Of a stretch of 64,000 nt of DNA, positions 33,993 to 45,000 are shown piece by piece. Below the pieces are notes generated by a model. It ran no database searches and was not told where the DNA came from. It was given only the letters and a program-made list of their open reading frames with translations. The position numbers and the translations under genes were made by a program. Positions within the stretch are counted from its first letter, which is position 1; each line of letters opens with the position of its first letter. Source of the DNA: Muricea muricata (taxonomy: Eukaryota > Cnidaria > Anthozoa > Malacalcyonacea > Plexauridae); NCBI GenBank assembly GCA_963855995.1, contig OY979722.1, positions 434,001 through 498,000 on the forward strand, read 5' to 3'.

Positions 33993-34066
33993 CCAGATTT
34001 TTTTGAAGCAGAGCTGTCAATAAGATGATAGCAATATTTAGTTGAAATATTTGTATTCTTCAGTTA

Positions 34067-34072
34067 AATAAA
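34067..34072 (+). terminator. Poly(A) signal, ATP5F1E
   Basis: AATAAA 75 bp after the stop codon. Confidence 0.65.
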
Positions 34073-34169
34073 GTTCTTATTGTTTATTTGTGTGCAGTTA
34101 ATCTTTTTTTCATTTTGTCAAAAACAACTCTAAACAATTCCTGAAGTTTGAGAGCCAATAACATTCAGA

Positions 34170-34800
34170 TGAAGTAACAAGTAAATGACGTCAGATGACC
34201 AGCAAATACCCTTATGTATAATGTTCAATGATCTTTCTAGGAAGCTGAAGCTAGGATGCTCAGGTCCTTCTTCTTTTTCATTACTTCTAGTTTACGTACT
34301 TAATTCGTCCTGAAAACGTATGTAAGGGGCGTTTTTATAATTTTTTTATTTGCATGCTAATGAGCAAGGAATGACCCGTTCGAGTTTTCACCCAAAACTC
34401 AAGTCACAGCTTGTGAAGAAAACACTAGGCAGTTCTGCGAGGCCAAGGAGGCAAACGTCATTTTCCCAGTGTTCTTAACTAATGTTTTAGCAAATTTTCT
34501 CGCCGTTATTTCTCTTCGTTCAAGAAGACAAGTTATCTTTCTCAAGAAATAGCGACGACAAGACTTCAAGGCACCACTAAACCACTGTAAAACTACAGTG
34601 TAGCTGTATGGCTGTCTTCTTCCAAAAAAATTACGGAGAAACATCGATGCGCAAAGACGCGCAAACATTTTACAGCAATTGTGTTCTTTTAGGAAAGAGT
34701 CAAAGACGACAACGCTTACTAAATCAAAGCCGTGTTGTCAAGTTTTAAGTTGTTTAGCTATGTTTTATAGCAAGGTGTTTGCAAGAAGCAAATAACTGTT
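34170..34800 (+). mobile_element. Dispersed repeat 'element A', diverged copy
   Basis: Starts at GTAAATGACGTCAGATGACC and matches, with gaps and many substitutions, the sequence at 49416-50320 in the left palindrome arm (and its inverse at about 52510-53415). Shared blocks include CGTTCGAGTTTTCAC, GGCCAAGGAGGCAAACGT, CGCCGTTATTTCTCTTCG and GCAAGGTGTTTGCAAGAAGC. It has no intact reading frame and lies directly upstream of the first recognisable hephaestin-like exon. Confidence 0.8.
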
Positions 34801-34975
34801 GTCTTTCCGTTGCAGTACACAGAAGTAATTGTATTGTACTTTCAGATTGCGATGAAATTTGAATTAAGATTAAGGAAACACTGGTGTACTTTATATTTAA
34901 GTTGTGTGCTTTCGCTGGATTGATGTTACATTGAATTGATTTCATTACTAAGTTCCTTTACATTTATTATTCTAG

Positions 34976-36436
34976 CAATGGTCATGAATTCTTTGCCAAG
35001 TCAAATCAATCAATTGGTGGCAAGTATTGGAAAGCTTTGTACTTTGAATACACTAACAGCAGTTTTAGTACGAGGAAGAAAAAAGAAAGACATCTAGGAT
35101 TTTTAGGTCCAGTAATCAGAGCGGAAGTTGGTGACAAGATTGTAGTCCATTTTAAAAACAAGGTGAGCATTAACTTTGTTTGACAATTGAAGAAAATTCA
35201 AAAAAAAACAATGATCTTGCAACTCATCTTAAAATCATTTCGTTTCGTATCATTTGTGTTTTCAAAATTCGTACTCCGTTATAATATGCAGTGTATAAAA
35301 TAACATTGAAACGTCCTTCTAGGCATCCTACAACTTCAGCATACAACCACATGGAGTATTTTACAACAAAACCAACGAAGGATCACTTTATAATGATGGT
35401 ACTTCAGCATCAACAAAGAGGGATGACCTGGTTAGACCAAATGGTGTATTTGATTATGTATGGACAGTTCCAGAACATGTAGCCCCCACAGAAGCCGATG
35501 CAGACTGTTTAACCTGGGTGTATTCATCCGGTGTCGACCCAATCAAAGATGTTTACTCTGGTAAAATATTTACGATTTATAAGTGAGATATTTGACGAGT
35601 ATTTTGTTTATTGCCGCATTTCTTATGCTTGAAATTGCTTGTATATTCATCAATGCCATTGAAAGCTAAACCATTTTTGACACTGTTTAGGATTGATTGG
35701 CCCTCTTCTTGTTTGTAAGAAGGGAACTTTGGACGAGAATGGAAAACAGAAAAATGTTAATAAAGAGTTCGTTTTGATGTTCACTGTCTCCAACGAAAAC
35801 GAGGCTTGGTATATTGAAAAGAACGTGAAAGAATTCATTGGCAGCAGTGCAGCAAGTTCTTATGAGCGTGGTAAGCCTGATTTCCTGGGAAAATAGGCAC
35901 GTTTTCAGCAGTAGAGTGTAATTATACATTTTTTATGTGCGTTAGTCTTGCATTCTGATGCAAATATATTTACATCATAGATATATTGGAATTTTCGTGT
36001 TCTTCAAAATGTGAGCATAAAATTGATGTTTCCTACAAAACTCATTCAGGAACGTCTCCATGCGAAGCAGAGTCAACTAAATCCAAACATATCAAGCATT
36101 TTCTGACAAGGACATTTTCTCGATGTCCTAAAGAAGATTTATTTTTATACAAATTTTTGTGACACGAAGCATTTAATTTTGACAGATGTGGAAAAGGAGA
36201 ACAATCTAATGCATGGTATAAATGGATACCTCTTTGCAAATCTTCCCAAACTTGACATGTGTTGGGGTGAAGACATTTCTTGGCATCTCATTGGTTATGG
36301 AAATGAAGTTGATATTCATGGCGTCTATTTTCATGGTCAGACATTTTTGTTCAATAAAAATCGTAAAGATGCTCTGAACTTGGTGCCAGGTAGAAAAACC
36401 ATTTGTTGCCGTGTCTATGAAAACGTTTTCAGCTGA
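34976..36436 (+). pseudogene. Hephaestin/ceruloplasmin-like multicopper oxidase, partial gene
   Basis: Four exons (34976-35162, 35323-35560, 35691-35870 and 36185-36389, or read through to a stop at 36434-36436) give about 270 residues with consistent phases. They match one cupredoxin domain plus the start of the next: [90 protein letters not shown]. The family are secreted or membrane ferroxidases of six such domains. Missing are a start codon and signal peptide, the other four-plus domains and the C-terminal HCHV-type copper site. The Y-H-S-H motif of trinuclear-copper domains reads YSSG here, so this would be a non-catalytic domain pair, or a decayed one. The frames are intact and splice sites good, so it could be the middle of a gene split by the flanking repeats rather than dead DNA. 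Confidence 0.8.
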
Positions 36437-37304
36437 ACGAAACTATTAAACAGGATAGCTCCACCCTTCCTAAAGGTCTAGTAAGGATCATCTCTTATTG
36501 ATCCAATGTTATTACAGGAGGAAACCTAAACTAACTTTATTTATACTAGATAGCTCTATATAGCTCTGGCGTGACGTAAGGACCTCTAACGTCTATTTGA
36601 ATGGTGCTTTTGTCCATTGCCTCCTTCCCAGCGTTAGAGGTGCTTTTGTCCATTGGTGCTTTTGTCCATTTCCTCCTCCTCAACGACCCCCCCCCTGTCC
36701 CCACTCCTCCTCTCCACTTTGTCACGATTGGTCGAGTTTCATCGCACAGTTTCGGGTCCCGACGTAGTTACGGACGCCTCCGAAGTTCAAAATTTTCAAC
36801 CCTTCGTTCTGAAAACATGGAAGGAACATTTTTATATCATATATGGAGCAATCCTAGCTTTATTTCAAGGTAATACGCTTTATTTTGTATCAGAAGTTGT
36901 AGTAGAGTGTTCATATTGTAAATAAGTATGATTTTTGGAGACCGAACTTAAGTTTAGTGCGATTTTTTGGAAAGAAATTGGTGATTGCACGTGCTTGAGT
37001 GAGTGGGTGGGTGGGTGGTTCACTAAAATTAAGAACTACGTAAAAAAATAGTTTTTACAAACTACGTTGAATAATAAATGGCATTTTAGTTCAGTTCTGT
37101 TGATCAATTCGATAAAAATGCTCAATAGACATTGACTTCATTAAGTTGTTGATTAATGGCCCAGACCTTATGATTTTACTTCTGAAGAATATTTTACTAA
37201 ACCCCCCCACCCCTGGTGCATTCCATGTAAACTCCACGGCGAAGATATGCCAATATTTGCTATTGTGATTTACCGAAGATCTTCGGTGTTGAATGCATGG
37301 AATG

Positions 37305-37705
37305 CAGTCTCCCCCCCCCCCCCCCAAATAAATTCCATAATATAGGGAATAAACAGTAAGGCCACTTAGCAGTGCAACATGACCCCCTATTTTATGCAAT
37401 TGATTGGTCAGAATAATAGCGAGACAGCCAGTTCAGCATATCTGTTGGATGATGACGGCAATTGACTGGTCAGAATAATAGCGAGACAGCCAGTTCAGCA
37501 TATCTATTGGATGATGACGGCAATTGATTAGTCAGAATAATAGCGAGACAGCCAGTTCAGCATATCTATTGGATGGTGACGGCAATTGATTGGTCAGAAT
37601 AATAGCGAGACAGCCAGTTCAGCATGTCTATTGGATGATGACGGCAATTGAATAGCCACAACCGCATAATGAACATGTGTTAAGAGACATGCATGGCAAC
37701 AGAAA
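37305..37705 (+). repeat. Dispersed repeat, copy 2 (expanded)
   Basis: Same family as 6185-6345 (poly-C, then GAATAAACAGTAAGGCCACT, ..ATGCAATTGATTGGTCAGAAT.., ending AACATGTG..GACATGCATGGC). It is enlarged by internal tandem duplication. Confidence 0.75.
37396..37656 (+). repeat. 62-bp tandem repeat, about 4.2 copies
   Basis: Unit begins GCAATTGATTGGTCAGAATA and ends GGATGATGACG. The four copies differ at only one to three positions each, so the expansion is young. Confidence 0.92.
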
Positions 37706-40700
37706 CTAAAAAGGGTCGAACTCATGTGGCATTTCTCCCTTTGGTAATCCTTTTCAGTGATAATTCTATTATCTATGAAACTTTAACCATGTTCGATCAT
37801 TCTTCAGTGATTACATATAGTTCTGTGTATTTACCCACTCTCAAAGCAGTCAGGGCTTTTAAAGTTAGCTAAACGAATATGAACTTTATTGACTGCATGC
37901 TTACAATGGCAGACAGTTACCTGTAATTACAACTAGTTTATTTACTTTGAGCCCTAATTGTGTGATAATCAGTAAAATTTTCAAATTTTTGCAGATATCC
38001 TTCAAAGGCAATATCTATGAATAATCTGATGTCTCAGAAATATTAAAAGCAGAAAGGTATTTAGTTTTTGCTTACCTTAAAAGAAACATGTGATGATACT
38101 GCATTATTTCTCTTGAAATTTTCCTCATAGTTTGATTTTTGAATTTCTCTAGGTAAATGTAGCTGCATAGTCCATGATTATTAGCTGTTTTCCATCTGGG
38201 GTTGGCTGTATGGAAATTGATCTTGCAAGAAATGAATGTGCCAATGGACAGCATACAAAGGTGTTTGTTTTTTCATGACTAATTGTAGTATAGGATGCTT
38301 TGAACATGTTTGTTAGTGAGCAGTGACAAAACTAAAAGTTGCCCAACTTTTGAATGAAAAGATTATTTACTTTGATGTTTTGCAGTTTCACCTGCACCAA
38401 GTGACTTGATCAAAATTTGAGTTGTCACTGATGCGATCATTTCTAAATGTGATTAAAGCATTTCTGAAGAAACCAAAAAATAACAAACTGTTTTTATGTT
38501 TTAAAATGTTCATATACTGTAAAGCATATCTCCTGTTTGCTGTTGAGGCTGTGTATAAGTAAGTCACTGAATATTCACTATTACACCAGTTCCCAAACTT
38601 ATCTCCAGGCTATTTGATGTCAATAACTTTTGAGGAAAGGCTCTTGGGTGGGAAGTTAGCAAGATGGCTTTTAAGCATGTTTGTTCAATAACAAGGTGTG
38701 GTAACTTTTTTGCCTATTTGTGTGGTTATGTTTACAAAGCCTGATCAAATTGCATTTATGACCCCACATTTCAAAACTCTAGTCTTGTGTCATTCTCAGT
38801 ATAAGACAGTTAACATATCAATACAGTTTGTTATTATTTGGATTTGATTCATTAAGTTAAATTCAAAAAGATTGAAATAGTTTTGTAAGAAACCCAAACA
38901 CACTTGACATGTCTAGACATTGGTTTAAAGTCAACCGTTGGTCAGATTTTTCTATACCATTTTACCATATTGAGAATATTTTCTTTTTAATATGTAAAAA
39001 GAGTCACGGCAGTTGAGCAGGGTTTCTTATCACAATCTCAGTCTTCTTTGAATAGTCAATATTTCGTGTCTGCTTTTGTGTTTGAAAAGTTTGTTTAAAA
39101 ATTGCAAGGTTTCCCCTCAACATACATATAACTTGGTACGTTTCTCCAGGAGTATATATTGAAATTTGAACTCAAGGTTAAAAATTTAAATACACTGATT
39201 TATTTAGTGTTTCCACAAACTAAACATACTTTTATTTTAATGTTTTAATTATTATGCAGACAAAACTGTTTTATTGTTGAGATGACCTTCGCAATTTTAA
39301 ATTGTAACTTTTCTAACTTACACACTAACATATTTGCAAAGTGGGACTGATTTGAAAGAAGCTAAACTGAAGTAAAAAAAAACTACCATACATTTTGACA
39401 CCCATTTGGGGAAAATTGTTTATGTCAGACAAGAAATGCAATTGAAGAGTTTATACTTGTTTCATGAAAAGTACATTTAAACAGTAAACAATTTGATACA
39501 TTTATCTTTTTATTTTCCTTCCTTTAACATAATTTAATTCAAAAAAAATTACAAGATATTGAATTTTAAATTTTGCTTTGTTTCTGAATAACTGTCAAGT
39601 TTCATATTTTGTAAGCAGCAGACTAAAAGACAATTTAATACCAGAAAAGTTCGTGAAGAAAAAACATACTCCAAAGTATAACATCTTGTAACCTGATCAT
39701 ATGAGCTTTAAAAAACAAGACAACAATTTAGCAATGATATCTCATACAGCTTTAATGATTTTAAGTAGCAATTAAACAATCACAAAAATTCTGATTTCAT
39801 GAACAAGCATTCAAGGAAATGACAAAAGACAGAAGAGTGTACTTCTAATTTCAAGATAGGTTCAATGCATGATTGTTTTACCAAAAAGTTCAAACTAAAG
39901 TATAAAACATATTTTTTTGGGAAATTTATTTTGATGTTTATATTGCCTTTTATTGCTTTTAATGGTTGATTTTTTAATTATTCATCTGTTTGGCAATTGA
40001 AATTATTTTGTGTTTTCATTTTGCTTTATCTTCAGTTTAATATTCAAATAGTTCCACTTTGTAACATTGTTGTGTGATTATCATAATAATAGTATAAGAA
40101 AACAGGTTAATGTGGCCTTTGAACTTGCTCTTTTGAAAGGTAAGTTTATACTTCAGAGAAATCGGTTTTTTAACCTGACAACAAAACCATCCAACATTTG
40201 CATAAATTTAACTTTTTCAACATTAGTTCTTTACAAATACTGTTAAAAAACTATTTTACCTATTTCTGATTGGGCCAACTGGCACTAGGTGTTTAGTTCA
40301 TTTTACTGTCGACCCTATGATAATATTGCTACAAATTAATAAGTGTATTTAGTGGTGAAAATATCCTCAAAGGTGTTTAACATGAAAATGATATTAAAAT
40401 GAAAAATTGAAATGATCTTTTCTTTTTTTAAACAAAATTTTTCACAACTCTTACACAAAGAAACATTAGAAGAAATTAGATCATAATTTTGTAATAGGAT
40501 TTTTTGGCAAGCTTAAAAAGAATTCTGTGAAATTTCAAGTTCCTTTTCTGGACAAGATATGGTTTATATATACTAAACAACCGTTTGTGAAGTGATATTT
40601 AAAGACATTTTATGTATAACACTGTTGGAAAGACCAGGTTTTCAACAGTATTCGTTTTTGACCAGCTATTTTTAATGGTTCGTCTTTGTTCCATTCTTCA

Positions 40701-41709
40701 AATTTCACAAAAAAGATGACAATTAAAAGCTAAAAGCCTGTTTTTTTCCCAACTGTTGATTAATGATTTCTGTATATTTAACAATGAATGCACTAGACCA
40801 CAACTACGACTACTTTTTTATACACCCTTTGGTTAAAAAATGAATACTGAATAAAAATCAAACCATGAAAAATAACATTTGAGCATTTTTTGAGCAGTAT
40901 TGTTTTGTCATTCTTTGGTCGTTGTCAGGTTAAAAACATGTTTAAAGATATATGGCTTTAAAGATTAATATGGCTCAAAATACGGCTTTTCATTTGCATT
41001 TTTTCCCCATTTACAGTTATATTTCAAACAAAAAAATTCTCGTTTGAGTCTTTTGGCATTGAGAGATTTAATTTTTGTTGGGTTTTTTGTTGCAAAAATT
41101 CTAAGCCCTTTTAATCAATCAAAGGAAAATGGTTCTGGAAAAGTCTGTTATGTGTTTATTGTAGTAATACAGACGTCGTACAGAAACATTGCTTTTGATA
41201 GTCACTTTACCAAAATGTTCTTTCGTTGCACTTTGTTTGTAAAAGAAGCAAAATATTTTTTCTCTTCCAACCTATCATTGAGCCATATATTTTCTTTAAA
41301 ATTTTGAAACAACAGCACTCGTCCTATGCTTTCGATGTTTGCGTCGAAGTTTGCAAATTGCTGACGTACAGGTGTTGCAAAACGATTTATTCTGAAGTAT
41401 AAACATTTATCTTTAAAAGTCCAAGTTCTTGCTGTGTGTTTTTAATTCACGGGCAAATAAGTGTTCGAATGTTGTGTTTATTCACTTGTGTCTAACACAG
41501 CGTTTGTTCTTTATCTGCCATGTTCTGTTTTCTTCTATTGTTATTTGAGTCAGTACAATATGTTGTAGTTAATCTCTTTTTATTGTTATTCAAATTGTAA
41601 TCTTTACAAATTCTTTTCAATAAATTCTTTGCAAAATTTACATGGGACTCCTTTTAATTAAAAATTCAATTCCCATGGGAATTGAGAAATTGAATAAAAA
41701 AAATCCCCC

Positions 41710-41825
41710 TACCCCGGCCAGCTCCCCAAGTGCTACTTCCACCTAAGTAGAAGTGCTTATACATATAGTACAAGTACTTCTACTTATTTACGGTGGAAGT
41801 AGCACTCGGAGAGCTGGCCGGGGTA
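41710..41825. repeat. Long hairpin, left arm
   Basis: A 116-bp near-perfect palindrome starting TACCCCGGCCAGCTC and ending GAGCTGGCCGGGGTA, with a stem of about 50 bp, few mismatches and a loop around TACATATAGTAC. The size and shape are those of a small foldback element or a pre-miRNA-like RNA. Confidence 0.85.
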
Positions 41826-42000
41826 GCCGGCGAAGAGAAGACCAACCTTGCAAATGCTAATGCAAATTGCTAAGTTGATCTTCCCTAGAGAGCAGCCGCG
41901 CATACCTAACAAATTAAACAACAAACGTTAGCGACTTAAATACTTAGCATGCAAATTTGATTCCCAAAGCCAAAATGACAAGTGCCCCCCGCTGATCCTA

Positions 42001-45000
42001 CCAACTGCCTACCTGCCTCAGTTCTAAGCTGTCTTCCTCGGTCCTAAGCTCCTGCATTCCATTCGTTACCTTCACTTTCCTCACAATCGCACAGTCACTC
42101 ACAGCTGATAAACCCGCATGCACCACCACCACCCCGACTGCCACCCAATTCCGAAAATTAAAAGAATTAAAATTTTTCTAAAGTATGCATTTTGAATGTA
42201 ATTTGCTTGGATATTTTAGGTCAAATGTAAACAGAAAAAGGTCAAAGTCATATGTAAAACCAGGTGAGAATTCTACTTAAATTTACTTGCAAAATGTACA
42301 AAACCTAATTCGCATTTTTTTTTCGAGTCAGAATAAAAATAATAGACCAGTTTAGTTGATGCTGAGACTTAATTACTCTTCGCTGTTTTGTAGTCGTGAG
42401 GATAGATTTTAAGCATACTTTGAAAAATTTTAATTCCTTTAATAAGCCTAACCCCATGCAACTTACACGCGGCTCACACCCTCGCAGTCCATACATTTAG
42501 CTAATAAATTACGTTATAAACAAAAAAGCTAAATAAAAAGATAAATTACGTTATCTCTAGCTACTTAAACCCACTTAGACTGAGAATTTGATTGAGTTTT
42601 CATGCACGTAAAAGCTTAGCTGAAAGGGCATGGGCTTTTCGTTGTGTTAACTGGTCCGAAGTAAATATAAACCTGATACTTACCAAAGTCTACGGCTGGG
42701 TCAAATAAGCATGAGAATTATCCAAAAGATAAAAAGCAATTTAGAACATGAAACGCAATTCAATAATGGTAATTTAAACCTTTAATGCACAGTAGTTGAC
42801 ATGTAAAAAACTTAACCGCAATTCTCATACTTATTTAACCGAAACGCCTTCATTTGTATGGTACGTCGCAGCTGCTCTCAAACCACTTTCGTAATTTGCT
42901 TTAGTGCACACAAACAATGACTTAATTGTTCCATTGTTCCTGCTTACCAAAACAAACCTGAAAGCACCAAGATACTTATCATATTAATAATCAAAGAGGA
43001 TTCTCATTATAAAGTCAAGTCTCACCATGAACAGAATATTACCATCAAAACAAAGCAAGCTGTATTCCCATGGGAATTAAAAATGCGCAAAAAAATAATG
43101 AATCACATTGATTTTCATGCATGTGTGAATCAATTTAGCTAATAAACAAAGAAATAGTATATTCCCCTGACAATTAGAATTTCAAATTCATATTTCCTCG
43201 TTGTTTTAAACACATGATAATGAATTGTACTTGTACAGGATGTTCCAAAAAACCCCAAAAACTATTGAAATGATCTATTGTTAGGATTTCAATGCCAAGC
43301 ACTAAATTGAACCCACGAGTGGATAAACTATTGACATAACCGTCATAATTAATAGTAATACTCAGTGTTAGCCATTTTTATGCCAGACAAAAAAACTAAA
43401 TCTACGAGTGCCTATTAAAAATACAATCAAATTTTATGCATGGTTATTTTAGCCTATTCAATTTGGTTTTTATCAATATTACCTACAAGTATAAGTTGTT
43501 TCAGCCGGGAAAATGACGACATCAAACAAACTAACAAGATGGTATTGTTTTCATTTTTTCTAAGCCTGGTTTGCTTTTAGAGTTTAGAGAAAATAAATTA
43601 CAAATGTAAATTCTCATGAGCAAAACAAACGTACTTTACAAAGATATTTTAATTTTTAACAAGTGCTAGGGCATTCAAATGTTAACAATAAGTGATATTT
43701 AATAGGTTCAATAGTTTTTTGGGTTTTTTGGGACCCCCTGTAGAACAGAATTAATAAACGTAGACTTAACACATTTTTAAAGGTAAAACGGTAGATTGAA
43801 AAAACTTTTCCAATAAATAGTATTATTAAGAAACCTTCTAGAAATATCCAAATGCTAGGAGCCAAATTACTAGGCGTTAAGGTATCGTTCCTTTAAAAAT
43901 ATTCATCATTATAGTTTCACCTGATTTTTTGAACTGGAAAATTGACTGCCAAACTCTTACGAGATTCTATAAAATTTTGTTCCTTAAAGTATTTAAGATC
44001 AGTGTTATTTTTTTACTTAAATTGTCACCTTTTTCCGTACGAGAAACAATGATTTTTTCAACGAGAAACAATAAAACTGGCTAAAATCCTCTTTGATCTC
44101 TTAATAATAAGTATCTTGTATTTTACTAACTTGGAAATTGCCACTACTTTCTATTACAATGTCGTGTCTTCTCACTCTTGCGGATTGTTATTGTTTTCTG
44201 GGTCTTGTCGTCCAGGATCGATCATTCAGTTGTTTCTTCTTGCGTTTTTTCACATCCCATCACCTTTTGCATGAAATAATTGAATTTAATATGATAATGA
44301 TTACGAATAATTTATAAACTGTAATATATAATAATTTATAAACTGATTCTCGACAGCAAACTAAATTACTGTTTCTAATAATATGAAAAATGTTATAAAA
44401 AAAATCACGCTAATTCCCATTAAGTGTTCGTGCAAACTATTTTTTAAGATCATTTCAATGGTTTACAGTTCTAAAAAGGACGTTACCATTCGGGGGAGGG
44501 GGAGGGATAACCTCCAAAAAAGGCTTCCTTGCGTTTTTCTCAGCAATTATTAACAAGTTTCAGAATTAAATATAATTCACCGATCTCTAGAACCCAGGTA
44601 AATGTTCGAGTAGATCCCAGGTAAATGTCCCATAGATAAGGGACTGATACTTGAACGTCGGTTCAACTCCACATTCCGTCATCCAACCGAAGTCCCCCCC
44701 CCCGAATTTGACTCGCTTATAATCGTAAATGGAAAAAGAAATTGATATCAACTTACATTTTGTGCATCTTGCATGTAGACCTCGGTTGTTCGTTTGATGT
44801 TGAATTCTCTAGTTTTTCACCTTTTGCGTCCTTTTTGAAAAACAAGAAATATTTTTATCAGACACTAGTGAAAGTCTCTACAACTGTAGGATGCATGTAT
44901 TTATCAAACTAAGTAATGACATGCGTCACCTAACATTTCACGTGCACGAAAATAGTTGAAGGAAGATGGCAATAAATACGAGTCTGTCTTGTTCAAAAAA

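Larger units (their letters stand above)
36437..38394. other. Repeat-rich intergenic region next to the palindrome
   Basis: No gene supported. It holds direct repeats of GTGCTTTTGTCCATT (36603-36671), a GTGGGTGG run (about 37000), a poly-C tract (37312-37325) and the dispersed repeat with a 62-bp tandem array. The open frames at 36601-36925 overlap low-complexity sequence and have no recognisable domain. Confidence 0.5.

Noticed and set aside
34399-34668. 89-codon - strand open frame beside the oxidase exons
   Set aside because: It lies within the diverged copy of element A and has no counterpart frame in the other copies.
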